Source: HXMU1420-13 sp024742815
GTDB lineage: Bacteria > Bacteroidota > Rhodothermia > Balneolales > Balneolaceae
Direction: 5' to 3'
Length of the DNA: 64,000 bases
NCBI GenBank assembly: GCA_024742815.1
Contig: JANSXX010000015.1
Span: forward strand, 18,365 to 82,364
Shown: positions 26,826 through 35,948 of the stretch, piece by piece
Layout of the letters: each line of letters starts with the position of its first letter
How positions within the stretch are numbered: position 1 is the first letter of the stretch
Translations under genes and position numbers: made by a program
Notes under the pieces: model-generated
What the model saw: the letters and a program-made list of their open reading frames with translations, nothing else
What the model was told of the DNA's origin: nothing
The model's database searches: none

Positions 26826-27119
26826 ATGAGATTCGATAAGCCCAAAAAACTTGGATCAGAATTACAGAATTTTCTGGATCGGTTTCCTAATAAAAAGAAA
26901 CTGAAACAAGGAATGGTTCTTTCTATCTGGGCCGAGGTAGTGGGGGAGCGAATCGCCAAACACACCGAAGACCTGCACTTCGAAGGCGATAAACTAGCCT
27001 GCAAAGTGTCTAATCAGGTATGGCGGCACGAAATTCACGCCAATCGTTTTAACATTGCAAAGCGCTTAAATGAGCGAATGCAAGGGCAAGTGGTGGCAGA
27101 TATAATCGTGCGTAGTTAG
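26826..27119 (+). CDS. DUF721 domain protein
   Basis: 97 aa. DUF721 proteins are small nucleic-acid-associated proteins often located next to recF or gyrB. The pattern VLSIWAEVVGERIAKHTEDLHFEGDKLACKVSNQVWRHEIHANR fits the family: W-x-x-V-[VG] near the start, a beta hairpin, then a W-x-x-E/H-[IL] motif. A DNA-binding role has been suggested for the family but is not settled. Probably co-transcribed with recF and with the YbbR-like gene 38 bases on. Confidence 0.85.
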   Translation: MRFDKPKKLGSELQNFLDRFPNKKKLKQGMVLSIWAEVVGERIAKHTEDLHFEGDKLACKVSNQVWRHEIHANRFNIAKRLNERMQGQVVADIIVRS

Positions 27120-27157
27120 TTGTTTATGCTTCAACACGCTTCTATATTGAAAAGCTG

Positions 27158-28171
27158 ATGGCGGACGACAAAAAAAATATCATCTTAGAGCGACTAAAAA
27201 GCTTACTGAATGCGAATCGAATTGCCCCGAATACCGATTTGGATTCGCGTGCTGCACGTCGTGAGCGCATTGCTGTGTATATCGTAGCTTTTTTGATGGC
27301 GCTTAGCCTTTGGTTTATCGTAAATCTGAATAATGATTATCGAATCACAATCAATATCCCTGTTGAAACCGGAGAGATTCCCGAAGAAATGGCACTGGTT
27401 GATGGATTGCCGGAGTTTTTACAAGTAGAAGTAAGTGGCGATGGCTGGAAATTGGTGAGTTTATATAACAATCCACCGGAAATTCCCATTGATGTAGTGG
27501 AAGGGGAAGTTAATTTATTCGATCAGGTTCGGCAGCGATTTAATGTTGAACAAGATGTAAACGTGATCAAAGTTCAGCCACTAATTATCGACATTGCCTT
27601 GGAGCCAAAAATCTCGAAGAAAATACCGATCCGGTTAGCAACCGATCTAAGTTTTGTAGATCGATATGGATTGGTTTCCGAGCCGGCATTCAAGCCTGAT
27701 AGCCTGACCATCACCGGAGCAGCGTCTCAGATTGAAGAAATCAATGAATGGATCATTGAAGACACCTTATTTCTCGAAAATGTGAGAGAAGATGTAGACC
27801 AATTAGTATCGGTTAGTTCGACGGATCCGCTTCTGGAAGTAGATGTTGATGAAATCAGATTTTCGGCCAATGTGAGTGAATTTACCGAAGGTGAAGTGAG
27901 TGTTTATATCCGAACGCGAGGCTTACCACGAGGTAGTATTATCAATTACAATCCAAGTATTGTCACCATTCGCTTTGATGTGCCTATCGAACAATATGCG
28001 GAGGTACAACGCCAGCGACCGTACGAAGTGTACGTTCCTTATCAAGAGATTTTAGAAGATTCTACCGGATTCGTTACCCCTGATATTGAGCTCGTTGCAA
28101 CCCAGTACAATATCAAATTACGATCCTTCCAGCCGAAAGCAGTGGCTTATTTCTCCGTTCTTGATGATTGA
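27158..28171 (+). CDS. YbbR-like domain membrane protein
   Basis: 337 aa. A cytoplasmic N-terminal tail is followed by one membrane span (IAVYIVAFLMALSLWFIVNL, about 43-62) and then three or four tandem extracytoplasmic YbbR-type beta domains (IPVETGEIPEEMALVDGLPEF..., ITGAASQIEEINEW..., VPIEQYAEVQRQRPYEVYVP). YbbR/CdaR in Firmicutes regulates the cyclic-di-AMP synthase CdaA; no cdaA/disA is adjacent here, so that role is unproven. Last gene of the recF group. Its stop is followed at once by heptanucleotide repeats. Confidence 0.85.
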   Translation: MADDKKNIILERLKSLLNANRIAPNTDLDSRAARRERIAVYIVAFLMALSLWFIVNLNNDYRITINIPVETGEIPEEMALVDGLPEFLQVEVSGDGWKLVSLYNNPPEIPIDVVEGEVNLFDQVRQRFNVEQDVNVIKVQPLIIDIALEPKISKKIPIRLATDLSFVDRYGLVSEPAFKPDSLTITGAASQIEEINEWIIEDTLFLENVREDVDQLVSVSSTDPLLEVDVDEIRFSANVSEFTEGEVSVYIRTRGLPRGSIINYNPSIVTIRFDVPIEQYAEVQRQRPYEVYVPYQEILEDSTGFVTPDIELVATQYNIKLRSFQPKAVAYFSVLDD

Positions 28172-28177
28172 CGAAAA

Positions 28178-28239
28178 GGGAAGTAGAAGTGAAAAGTGAA
28201 AAGTGAATAATTTTTGCCTTTTCACTTTTCACTTTTCCC
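28178..28239. repeat. Inverted heptanucleotide array between convergent genes
   Basis: Three exact AAGTGAA units (28187-28207) face two exact and one partial TTTTCAC units (28219-28239). They form a 17-bp perfect stem (28187-28203 with 28218-28234) extended by GGGAA/TTCCC. The block lies between the YbbR-like and ispH stops and may act as a bidirectional terminator, though no T-run follows. Confidence 0.8.
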
Positions 28240-28242
28240 GTC

Positions 28243-29475
28243 TCACACCCCAACAAATGGCGCAATCACTTCATCTACTTCTTTAGCTTCATCAAAATAA
28301 GAAAGCAGCTTTAGCATCACTTCATCCACCAAAACATCGGGACAGGAAGCTCCGGATGTAATCGCCACCCTAAGCGGACGCTTGCTTGGCAACCAATCTT
28401 TTGTAATCAATACTTCCTTTTTCCATTGGTTAAAGTGATGGATTTCGGTCTCTGATTTAAATTCGGAAGCATCACGCACATGATAGGTTGGGAAAGAATG
28501 TTCGAGTATCTCCACCAAATGCATGGTATTGGAAGAATTGTATCCACCAACCACAAGCGCAATATCAGCGGGCTGTTTGGCTAATTCTAACGTGGCCGAT
28601 TGATTCTCATTCGTGGCGTAACAAAGTGTATCAGAAGTGTCTGCAAAGTGATCAAGAATATCGGCTTCGCCAAAACGCTCGATGGTGGCCACTTTCAGAA
28701 TGTCCATTACTTCCTGTGTTTCGGTAGCCAACATGGTGGTTTGATTGATCACTCCAAATCGTTTTAAATCCTCTAGTGGATTAAACCCGGGAGTAGCTTT
28801 ATGCCCGAAAAATTCTTCAAAATCGGATAGAGGTCGTTCTTCCGTCATGATTTCAGCCAAAACGTTTGCCTCTTCGGGATTTAGAACTACTACTACCGCC
28901 GAGTGATCGGCACTGTGTGAGAAAGTTGCACGGGTTTCTTCATGTTCGTGCTTGCCATGCACCACTAAAGCGTAGTCTTTTTTACCAAGCTGCTTGCCAC
29001 GTTTCCAAACTTTCTCAACAAAAGGGCAAGTGGTATTAAACTGATACGGATCGATGCCGATGTTTTTTAACTCTGCCTCAATTTGCAAGGTAGTTCCAAA
29101 AGCCGGTACAATTACAATATCCTCCGATGAGAGTGAGCTGAAAGGAACCAACTGATTACCTGCCGTATCTTGCAAAAATCGTACACCACGACCTAGTAAA
29201 TCCTCATTTACCGTAGGATTGTGAATCATTTCGCTGAGCAGATAAATGTTCTTATCCGGATGCTCTTCTACAGCCCGATAAGCAATATCGATGGCGTTTT
29301 CTACTCCATAACAAAAGCCGAAATGACGGGGTACAAAAAACTGAACCGGACCAAAATCTAACAGCGTCGGCGTGAGATCCTTTTTCATGGGATCGGTTAT
29401 TTTTGTCGCTTCCTTCACCAATCGAATAATTGGCGACTTGTACATATCCGGTATTTGAAATTCCTTACGAGGCAT
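28243..29475 (-). CDS. ispH: 4-hydroxy-3-methylbut-2-enyl diphosphate reductase
   Basis: 410 aa from the ATG at 29475; ATG 29493 is six codons upstream. It is the last enzyme of the MEP pathway, a 4Fe-4S enzyme making IPP and DMAPP. The three cluster cysteines are in FGFCYGVENAID, TTCPFVEKVWKRG and SGASCPDVLVDEV; VVGGYNSSNTMHLVEI is another signature. It is the long (about 400 aa) type with an N-terminal extension. Its start is overlapped by the 3' end of the FRG-domain gene. ispD and ispF of the same pathway are at 61.6-62.8 kb. Confidence 0.95.
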   Translation of the reverse strand: MPRKEFQIPDMYKSPIIRLVKEATKITDPMKKDLTPTLLDFGPVQFFVPRHFGFCYGVENAIDIAYRAVEEHPDKNIYLLSEMIHNPTVNEDLLGRGVRFLQDTAGNQLVPFSSLSSEDIVIVPAFGTTLQIEAELKNIGIDPYQFNTTCPFVEKVWKRGKQLGKKDYALVVHGKHEHEETRATFSHSADHSAVVVVLNPEEANVLAEIMTEERPLSDFEEFFGHKATPGFNPLEDLKRFGVINQTTMLATETQEVMDILKVATIERFGEADILDHFADTSDTLCYATNENQSATLELAKQPADIALVVGGYNSSNTMHLVEILEHSFPTYHVRDASEFKSETEIHHFNQWKKEVLITKDWLPSKRPLRVAITSGASCPDVLVDEVMLKLLSYFDEAKEVDEVIAPFVGV

Positions 29476-30313
29476 CAGATTGGTTTTTTCCAATTATACT
29501 TTCAAAATCATATATATTTAGCATGTATCTAGTTTTAAGACTCTTTATAAATGCTTCAAATCCCTTAAATAAGGTTTCTCGATTAACATTCATTTTCGCA
29601 AGTTCGTTTAATGCTTTTAATCGGAATTCGAAAGGAATAATAAATTTAATAAACATTTGTTCAGAGGGAATGTTTACAAAAGAAAGAGTCTTTTTTAATG
29701 CATCTTCGAATGTGTCATCTAATTGAGAATTCATTAAATACACACTTTGTTGGATATTAGATCTATCGTGATGAAAATCATGGTAAACTGGTAAAACATA
29801 GTTTTTCCAACGATTTGGTTTAGATATAATTCTATCAAGAATCTCAGAATATTCAAGTCGAATACTATCTTTGATCTTTATTTTTAGTTCATCTTCAAGA
29901 ATTATTCTAAGAAGCTTATCAATATTTGAAATATTCAAAGCATATAGCGCTGAATCAGACCCAGTATTTTCTAGTGCAAAAAATAATGCTACATATGGTG
30001 AGTACGAAAAGTCCAATAATCTAGTTGGTGCTCCATAGTGTTGCAAGAAAAATAGTTGCTCTATTTTAGTCTCAGGGTATTTCTTTAATGGGTATTGGTA
30101 AATATTTGTTCTCAAGACGCGAAAGAACGAGTTTTCAATAAGAGCTCGTTCATATCTATTATCTAAAGTAGATTCATTTAGACGTTCTAATGTTGTAGAT
30201 AAGCCCCATTTACAGTCTTCTTGTCCTCTAAAAACCCAAGTTCGTGGAAGTGAACTTAATTCATCAACTAGATTCTTCCATGAATCTATCCTTATTTCTT
30301 TATAGGTATCCAT
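29465..30313 (-). CDS. FRG domain-containing protein
   Basis: 282 aa. The N-terminal half has the FRG hallmarks: SWKNLVDELSS, WVFRGQEDCKWGLSTTLER (F28-R29-G30) and YGAPTRLLDFSYSPYVALFFALEN. The C-terminal half is Lys/Ile-rich helix without recognised motifs. FRG proteins are of uncertain function and are scattered in accessory and defence-associated loci of bacteria. The gene is visibly more AT-rich than smc and ispH on either side, starts 21 bases after the smc stop, and its last 11 to 29 bases overlap the ispH start region. That suggests a recent insertion into an existing gene pair. Cytoplasmic; activity unknown. Confidence 0.85.
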   Translation of the reverse strand: MDTYKEIRIDSWKNLVDELSSLPRTWVFRGQEDCKWGLSTTLERLNESTLDNRYERALIENSFFRVLRTNIYQYPLKKYPETKIEQLFFLQHYGAPTRLLDFSYSPYVALFFALENTGSDSALYALNISNIDKLLRIILEDELKIKIKDSIRLEYSEILDRIISKPNRWKNYVLPVYHDFHHDRSNIQQSVYLMNSQLDDTFEDALKKTLSFVNIPSEQMFIKFIIPFEFRLKALNELAKMNVNRETLFKGFEAFIKSLKTRYMLNIYDFESIIGKNQSDAS

Positions 30314-30334
30314 ATTAACTGCGATTTATTTTAA

Positions 30335-33300
30335 CTACGCCGCGTCCCCAATATCATCCATCTTAACCCCAACAAGGCGGCTCACCCCGGTTTCGGGCAT
30401 GGTAACTCCGTACATCATTTCGGCTTTACTCATCGTCTTTTTGTTGTGCGTGATGATGATGAATTGCGTATCGTCGCTGAAGTTTTTGATCATCTTCGCG
30501 AAGCGTTCGATGTTGGCATCATCCAATGGAGCATCAACCTCATCTAACACACAGAATGGAGAAGGTTTTACAAGATAGATGGCAAAAAGTAGCGCGATGG
30601 CGGTTAGTGTTTTCTCGCCACCCGAAAGTTGCGAAATCCCGCTCGGACGTTTACCCCGTGGCTGCGCCTTAATTTCGATGCGGGCTTCCAGCGGATCTTC
30701 CACATCTTCTTCGATCAGTAAATCGCAGTAATCATCCTCGAAAAAGAGGGTTTTAAATACTTTCTGGAAGTTCTCTCTTACTTTTTCAAAAGTTTCGTTA
30801 AATCGTTTGGTGGCCGTCTCGTTAATTTCATCGATGGTGGCAAGTAGTTGTTCCTCGGCCTTGTTTAGGTCTGCAATTTGTTCTTCGTAAAAATCGAGGC
30901 GCTCTTTTTCTTCCTTGTACTGCTCAATGGCAAGCGGATTCACATCCCCAATGGAATTCAGTTTTTGTCGAAGCCAGCCAATGCGTTGTTTTACTTCTTC
31001 CGGCGTTTTGTCTTCCGGCATCTCCACGCCTTCAATCTGCTTCATCAGGATGCCGTAAGTCTCCCAGATGTGATCAGAAAGTCCCTGAATCTGCATCTCC
31101 ATTTTCTCTTTGGCCATCGAAAGGTGATGCACGAGTTCCACATTTACATCTTTCTGATTACGAATTTCTTTGAGATTTTTCTCCAGTTCGTTAATCAAGC
31201 CGCGTTGTTTTGCGGCATCTTCTTCGGCTTTTTTCAGGGCTGCATCGGCATCGGCTTTTTTCTCTCTGTTTGTTGCCAATTCTGCTTCCAGTTCTTCGAT
31301 ATGTATCGAATATTCCTGAATATTCTTTTTTGACTGTCCCGTGAGTTTGTTCCGATTCTCGATGCGAGCTTGAACACTGTCGATGCCCGTTTCGGCACGA
31401 CGTACATCCCGCTCGTGATTATCTACCTTGTTGCGTAAATCCTGATGGGTGAGCTGGGCGTCGTTGTATCGACTTTGAGCCAACGAGCGTTGTTCTTCGA
31501 GTTCTTCCAGCAACGTTTTTTTAGCCTGCTGTTTCTCGTCTAATTCGGCTTTCTTTTTTTCTAATTCCTTTTGCTTTGGCAGGATGTCTTCCAACTCTTC
31601 CTGAGCGCTGCCTTCATTGTTCTTCAGGTTATCTTTGCGATTCACCAACTCGCTGATGTTCTTCTGATACACCTGCACCTTGGAACTCAAGCTGTGCTGC
31701 TGTTGCTCCAAACGTCGAACTTCCTGCTCTTTTTGCTTCAACTGAGCATTCATCGCTCCAACATCGATAGCCTTATGCTTTTCGATAATCTGATTCAGAT
31801 ACTCCGTGAGCTTATCAATTTCTTTAAGCGTAGCCGCTTTTTCTTTTTCAAGTCTGGTGATTTTATCCTTTAAACCAACCCGCATCCCTACATTCTTATT
31901 CTTACTACCGCTTTTAAAAAATCGGGTTTTGGTGATTACTTCCCCATCATAAGTAACCCCCATGGCGCTGCTTTTTCGTAATCCTTGGTAGGCTTCTTCT
32001 ACCGTATCAAACACCAATACATTCCCAAGCAACAATTGCTTTAGCGCCGAATATTGGGGTTTCGATTTCACAAAATGAAACAGCGATCCATCTTTCACTT
32101 CATACTTCGCAGAAAGTTTATCTAAGGGGATAAAGGTCGCTTTCCCTTTTCGATGTTTCTTTAATATTTCCGCGGCCCGCTTTCCTTCTTCCAACGTGGG
32201 CACAATGATATTATTTAGCGCGCCTCCAAGCAGCGATTCCAACGCAACGGCATGTTTTTCGTCGGTATCAAAAACCTCAGAAACGGTGAACATTTCTTTA
32301 AACTCGAAGCGGTGATTCTCCAGCAAGTACTTCACCGAACTTGGAAAAGCTTCGTTCGAATTAGCCAGATCGTTCATTAACCGAATTTCATTCAGTAAAC
32401 TCGAATGCTGACTGTGAAGCGTTCGAAGCTCGTCTTTAATTTCGTTTTGTTTGGCAGCGAACCCTTCTTTTTTGTCGCGGGCTTCATCCAATTCCTGTTC
32501 CAACTCATCACGTTCGCCCACCTGTTTTTCAAGTGTCTTTTCGGTGGATTTCTGTTCCTGATTCAGATTGTCAATCTCATTGTTCAAATCAACAATCTCG
32601 TTGTTGATGCGCTCCAGATCGCCCTCGGTATTCTCCAGTCGCGATTCAATTTTAATCTGCTTGGTTTGTAGCTGAGTGAGTTCATTATTGGCTTCCGAGA
32701 ACTTTACTTCAATGTCATACAGCTCGTTCCGCTCTTTATTATACTGCTGCTGAATCTGCGTGTATTTCTTTTTTGATTCCTCTAAGATGCGTTCTGAGCG
32801 ATCAAGTTCGTTATCAAAGCCTTCCAGATTTTTGCGACTTGTACTCAATAAATCCATCAACTCTTTCAGGTCTTTTTCACCCTGGGTGATATCTTTTGAG
32901 TACTCGCCAATCACCTTTTTCTCGTTTTCGATCTTCTCTTTGGTGATACGGATATTCGTCTCGGCCTCTCGTATGGCATTATGTAACTGACTCACCAAAC
33001 GTTGAGCATCTGCCTGATTTCTTTCCTTCTGAATCAGCTGACTTCGTGCCTTTTCGTCCTCGGCTTCCAGCTTTTCGGAGGTAACCGCAATCTCTTTCTT
33101 CTCTTTCTCCGCGTTTTTGATGCGTTCGCTTAGCGGAATCAATTCCTCTTCAATCTTATTCAGATCATGAAGGGTAAGTGCTTTGTCGAGTGTTTCGAGT
33201 TCGTCTTTGTACTTTTTCGCTTTCTCTGCTTTTTCAGCCTGAATTTCCAGCGATCGTGCTTTTTTGCGAAGCTCAATCAATAAATCGTCTACTCGCTGTA

Positions 33301-33862
33301 AATCTTTACGAGTCTCATCCAGTTTTCGAAGAGTTTTCTTTCGCTGATCTTTATAACGGGTTACTCCGGCGGCTTCCTCAAACAAACGGCGGCGATCGTT
33401 ATTCTTATCATTCAGAATTTCCTCCACCATTTTCAGCTCGATCACCGAATAGGCATCCGAGCCCATTCCGGTATCCATAAACAGCTCCATGATGTCTTTT
33501 AATCGACACGGAGTATTGTTGATGAGATATTCCGAATCCCCCGAACGAAATAATCTACGAGTGATGGTAACCTCGCTGTATTCGATAGGCAAAATGCCTT
33601 TATCGTTTACAAAGGTCAGCGACACTTCCGCCATCCCCAAAGCTTTCTTCTTTGCCGTACCGTTAAAGATTACATTGCTCATCGCCGAAGAACGCAACAA
33701 TGAAGGACGCTGCTCACCAAGAACCCAACGCAAAGCATCTACAATATTTGATTTACCACAGCCATTTGGACCTACGATGGATGTAATTCCACTATCGAAA
33801 GAAACTTTCGTTTTGTGGGCAAAACTTTTAAACCCGTGTAGATTTAGCTCAGATATATACAA
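30335..33862 (-). CDS. smc: Chromosome segregation protein SMC
   Basis: 1175 aa, the usual length. It is the condensin ATPase that organises and segregates the chromosome with ScpA/ScpB. The N-terminal head carries Walker A GPNGCGKSN. A long coiled coil (about 165-505) leads to a hinge (about 510-680; FTVSEVFDTDEKHAVALESLLGG...), a second coiled coil runs to about 1020, and the C-terminal head has the signature ISQLSGGEKTLTAIAL and Walker B PFCVLDEVDAPLDD. frr lies upstream on the same strand across a repeat-bearing gap, and the FRG gene lies 21 bases downstream. Confidence 0.98.
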   Translation of the reverse strand: MYISELNLHGFKSFAHKTKVSFDSGITSIVGPNGCGKSNIVDALRWVLGEQRPSLLRSSAMSNVIFNGTAKKKALGMAEVSLTFVNDKGILPIEYSEVTITRRLFRSGDSEYLINNTPCRLKDIMELFMDTGMGSDAYSVIELKMVEEILNDKNNDRRRLFEEAAGVTRYKDQRKKTLRKLDETRKDLQRVDDLLIELRKKARSLEIQAEKAEKAKKYKDELETLDKALTLHDLNKIEEELIPLSERIKNAEKEKKEIAVTSEKLEAEDEKARSQLIQKERNQADAQRLVSQLHNAIREAETNIRITKEKIENEKKVIGEYSKDITQGEKDLKELMDLLSTSRKNLEGFDNELDRSERILEESKKKYTQIQQQYNKERNELYDIEVKFSEANNELTQLQTKQIKIESRLENTEGDLERINNEIVDLNNEIDNLNQEQKSTEKTLEKQVGERDELEQELDEARDKKEGFAAKQNEIKDELRTLHSQHSSLLNEIRLMNDLANSNEAFPSSVKYLLENHRFEFKEMFTVSEVFDTDEKHAVALESLLGGALNNIIVPTLEEGKRAAEILKKHRKGKATFIPLDKLSAKYEVKDGSLFHFVKSKPQYSALKQLLLGNVLVFDTVEEAYQGLRKSSAMGVTYDGEVITKTRFFKSGSKNKNVGMRVGLKDKITRLEKEKAATLKEIDKLTEYLNQIIEKHKAIDVGAMNAQLKQKEQEVRRLEQQQHSLSSKVQVYQKNISELVNRKDNLKNNEGSAQEELEDILPKQKELEKKKAELDEKQQAKKTLLEELEEQRSLAQSRYNDAQLTHQDLRNKVDNHERDVRRAETGIDSVQARIENRNKLTGQSKKNIQEYSIHIEELEAELATNREKKADADAALKKAEEDAAKQRGLINELEKNLKEIRNQKDVNVELVHHLSMAKEKMEMQIQGLSDHIWETYGILMKQIEGVEMPEDKTPEEVKQRIGWLRQKLNSIGDVNPLAIEQYKEEKERLDFYEEQIADLNKAEEQLLATIDEINETATKRFNETFEKVRENFQKVFKTLFFEDDYCDLLIEEDVEDPLEARIEIKAQPRGKRPSGISQLSGGEKTLTAIALLFAIYLVKPSPFCVLDEVDAPLDDANIERFAKMIKNFSDDTQFIIITHNKKTMSKAEMMYGVTMPETGVSRLVGVKMDDIGDAA

Positions 33863-33882
33863 GGAGGCTTTGTGTAAATTTC

Positions 33883-33987
33883 AAATTCCAGTGATCAGTT
33901 TTCAAACAAAGACCAAGTTTCAAAAATCAATACATGATCATTTCTGATTGAATATGTATGAACCTTAGAATTTGAAAACTGGAATTT
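33883..33987. repeat. Dispersed intergenic inverted repeat, copy 1
   Basis: AAATTCCAGT (33883-33892) is matched by ACTGGAATTT (33978-33987), and AGTTTTCAAA (33897-33906) by TTTGAAAACT (33971-33980). A related copy lies at about 51771-51822 in another intergenic gap, so this looks like a small interspersed element rather than a promoter. It fills most of the smc-frr gap. Confidence 0.6.
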
Positions 33988-33989
33988 AA

Positions 33990-34559
33990 TCAGACCGTCA
34001 TTATTTCATCTTCTTTATGAGCGAGAAGATCATCTACGGTTTTGGTATGAGTATTTGTTACTTCCTGCACATTTTCTTCCGCTTCGTACTTAGAATCCTC
34101 GGGAAGTGAATGTTCGTCTACGGCTTTTTTGATTTGATCGTTGGCATCACGTCGTGCATTCCGGATTCCGATGCGAGCTTGTTCAGCTTTATCGCGTGCA
34201 ACTTTTACCAGTTCTTTACGGCGCTCTTCGGTAAGAATTGGAAGTGGAATTCGAATAAAATCTCCATCATTCATAGGGTTTAATCCTAATCCGGCTGCCA
34301 TAATTGCTTTTTCGATGTCCTGTAAGCTTGACTTATCGTACGGTGAAACCATCAACATTCGAGGTTCCGGAACTGAAATATTGGCTAGCTGCTGTAACGG
34401 AGTTTGCGATCCGTAGTATTCAACTTTAACGCCGTCGATTAAAGCAGGACTTGCTTTACCGGTTCGGATGTGTGAAAATTCTTTTTTCAGAAACTGGATG
34501 GAGTCGTCCATCTTCATGTCTGCTTCGTCGATAATTTCTTGTAATTCTTCGCCAATCAT
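33990..34559 (-). CDS. frr: Ribosome recycling factor
   Basis: 189 aa. With EF-G it splits post-termination ribosomes. The family sequence is clear: MDDSIQFLKKEFSHIRTGKASPALIDGVKVEYYGSQTPLQQLANISVPEPRMLMVSPYDKS and RKELVKVARDKAEQARIGIRNARRDAND. In many bacteria frr directly follows pyrH; here the two are separated by about 2.4 kb holding a YHYH lipoprotein gene and a DUF4238 gene on the opposite strand. The 205-base gap upstream to the YHYH gene shows nothing distinctive. Confidence 0.97.
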   Translation of the reverse strand: MIGEELQEIIDEADMKMDDSIQFLKKEFSHIRTGKASPALIDGVKVEYYGSQTPLQQLANISVPEPRMLMVSPYDKSSLQDIEKAIMAAGLGLNPMNDGDFIRIPLPILTEERRKELVKVARDKAEQARIGIRNARRDANDQIKKAVDEHSLPEDSKYEAEENVQEVTNTHTKTVDDLLAHKEDEIMTV

Positions 34560-34764
34560 GGGTACTCGGTTTGATTAAAAGATCAGTATTCGCCTTTTTT
34601 GCAATGGCGTGAAGTTACTAAAAGTGCGCATTAATTCTTAATGAAATAGCCCCTTCCAATCTTGCTAAATCATTTGCTCAACACAATATAATTCACCTTT
34701 CTCCGGTTTTGGGTTGAGTATTTCAGCCAAGGCTGATAGCTTGATCAAAAATTAACAATCGCTC

Positions 34765-35778
34765 ATGCATACATTCTCGAACAGCACGCTATTTCTGTGT
34801 TTCTTTTCAATACTAATCATTGGTTGCCAATCAAATAATTCGAACAATCTCGAACCCTCCGGAATAACCGACATCACGGATGTAATTTTTACCAAAACTA
34901 CCTCCGATTGCACCGAATATGCCGATAAGTATGCATCACTAGTTACGGATATCCAAAGAAATGCACGCTTTCAGGGTTCAGTTACCATTGTGACTTTTCT
35001 TGAAGATTGCACGATTTCTGTTAATGGCATTCCAAATCACGATTTTAACGACGAGAGCGCAAATTTTGCGAATCAGGTGGATGATATAAATCGAACGTTT
35101 ACTATTACTCGAACTCCGGAAATTGCGACTGAGCCAACTGCGCTAAGTCAGCAATATTTTGATGCGGTCATGTTGAACGGAGTGGTAGTGGATATGCTTT
35201 CAGCAGGATGTTATCGACCTGATGGTGTGCAAGCAGATAAAGACGGGAACGTTCCCATTGGTTGTACTCCTAACGATCCCTGGCTGGTGGATCCGTTGGG
35301 CAGTGATTCCAAATTCGGTGCCGATGCAAATAACGCCCACACTCAACCCGATGGCACGTATCATTATCATGGAAATCCTATGGCTATGTTTGATGATGAG
35401 CCCGGACCAAATGGTTCGCCGGTAATTGGTTTTGCTGCTGATGGATTCCCGATTTACGGCAGTTATTTTCTTGATCCACAAACCAACGAAGTTCGGAAAG
35501 CTATTTCGGGATACACGTTAAAAGAAGGAAATCGACCGGGACCAGACGACAATAATCCCGGTGGAAGCTACAACGGTTTATATGTGGATGATTACGAATT
35601 CACAAATGCCGGAGATTTAGATGCTTGCAACGGAATGACGGTAAACGGCCAATATGGATATTATGTAACCGATTCCTATCCTTGGGTTATCGGCTGCCAC
35701 TCAGGTACGCCGGACCCATCCTTCCAAAAAGGGCAAGGGAAGTTTAAGGAAGTGGAAGCGTGGCATCATGCACATTAG
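34765..35778 (+). CDS. YHYH domain lipoprotein
   Basis: 337 aa. A lipobox LIIGC puts the lipidated cysteine at residue 21. The conserved core includes GVVVDMLSAGCYRPDG, PWLVDPLGSDSKFGADANNAHTQPDGTYHYHG (YHYH 199-202), VIGFAADGFPIYG and, at the end, YPWVIGCHSGTP. The YHYH family is exported, His-rich and uncharacterised; metal binding is a reasonable guess. The stop codon is already part of a GAATTAG repeat block. It is transcribed divergently from frr. Confidence 0.85.
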   Translation: MHTFSNSTLFLCFFSILIIGCQSNNSNNLEPSGITDITDVIFTKTTSDCTEYADKYASLVTDIQRNARFQGSVTIVTFLEDCTISVNGIPNHDFNDESANFANQVDDINRTFTITRTPEIATEPTALSQQYFDAVMLNGVVVDMLSAGCYRPDGVQADKDGNVPIGCTPNDPWLVDPLGSDSKFGADANNAHTQPDGTYHYHGNPMAMFDDEPGPNGSPVIGFAADGFPIYGSYFLDPQTNEVRKAISGYTLKEGNRPGPDDNNPGGSYNGLYVDDYEFTNAGDLDACNGMTVNGQYGYYVTDSYPWVIGCHSGTPDPSFQKGQGKFKEVEAWHHAH

Positions 35779-35913
35779 GAATTAGGAATAAGCGAATAGT
35801 GAATTACGAATTAGGGGAGGAGTGGAACATCGAACAGTTGAACATTGAACAATCGAACTTTGAATTGAGATTGAGATAGAATTTTGACATTTCGAGTGAA
35901 ACGAGAAATCTAG
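35774..35913 (+). repeat. Low-complexity repeat block 3' of the YHYH gene
   Basis: GAATTAG-type units begin at the stop codon (35774-35790 and 35801-35815). GAACATT/GAACAATC-type units follow (35825-35858), then a REP-like ATTTCGAGTGAAACGAGAAAT piece at about 35889-35909. The 170-base gap to the DUF4238 gene is almost entirely repeat. Confidence 0.65.
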
Positions 35914-35948
35914 AGATGATTTGAAATATTATAAATGATAACATTTAT

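Noticed and set aside
27158..28171. YbbR-like gene as a cyclic-di-AMP regulator
   Set aside because: No cdaA/disA or phosphoglucosamine mutase gene is adjacent, so the CdaR role is not supported here.
30878..33480. Several hydrophobic antisense frames in smc
   Set aside because: Phe/Leu-rich shadows of the Lys/Glu-rich coiled coil.
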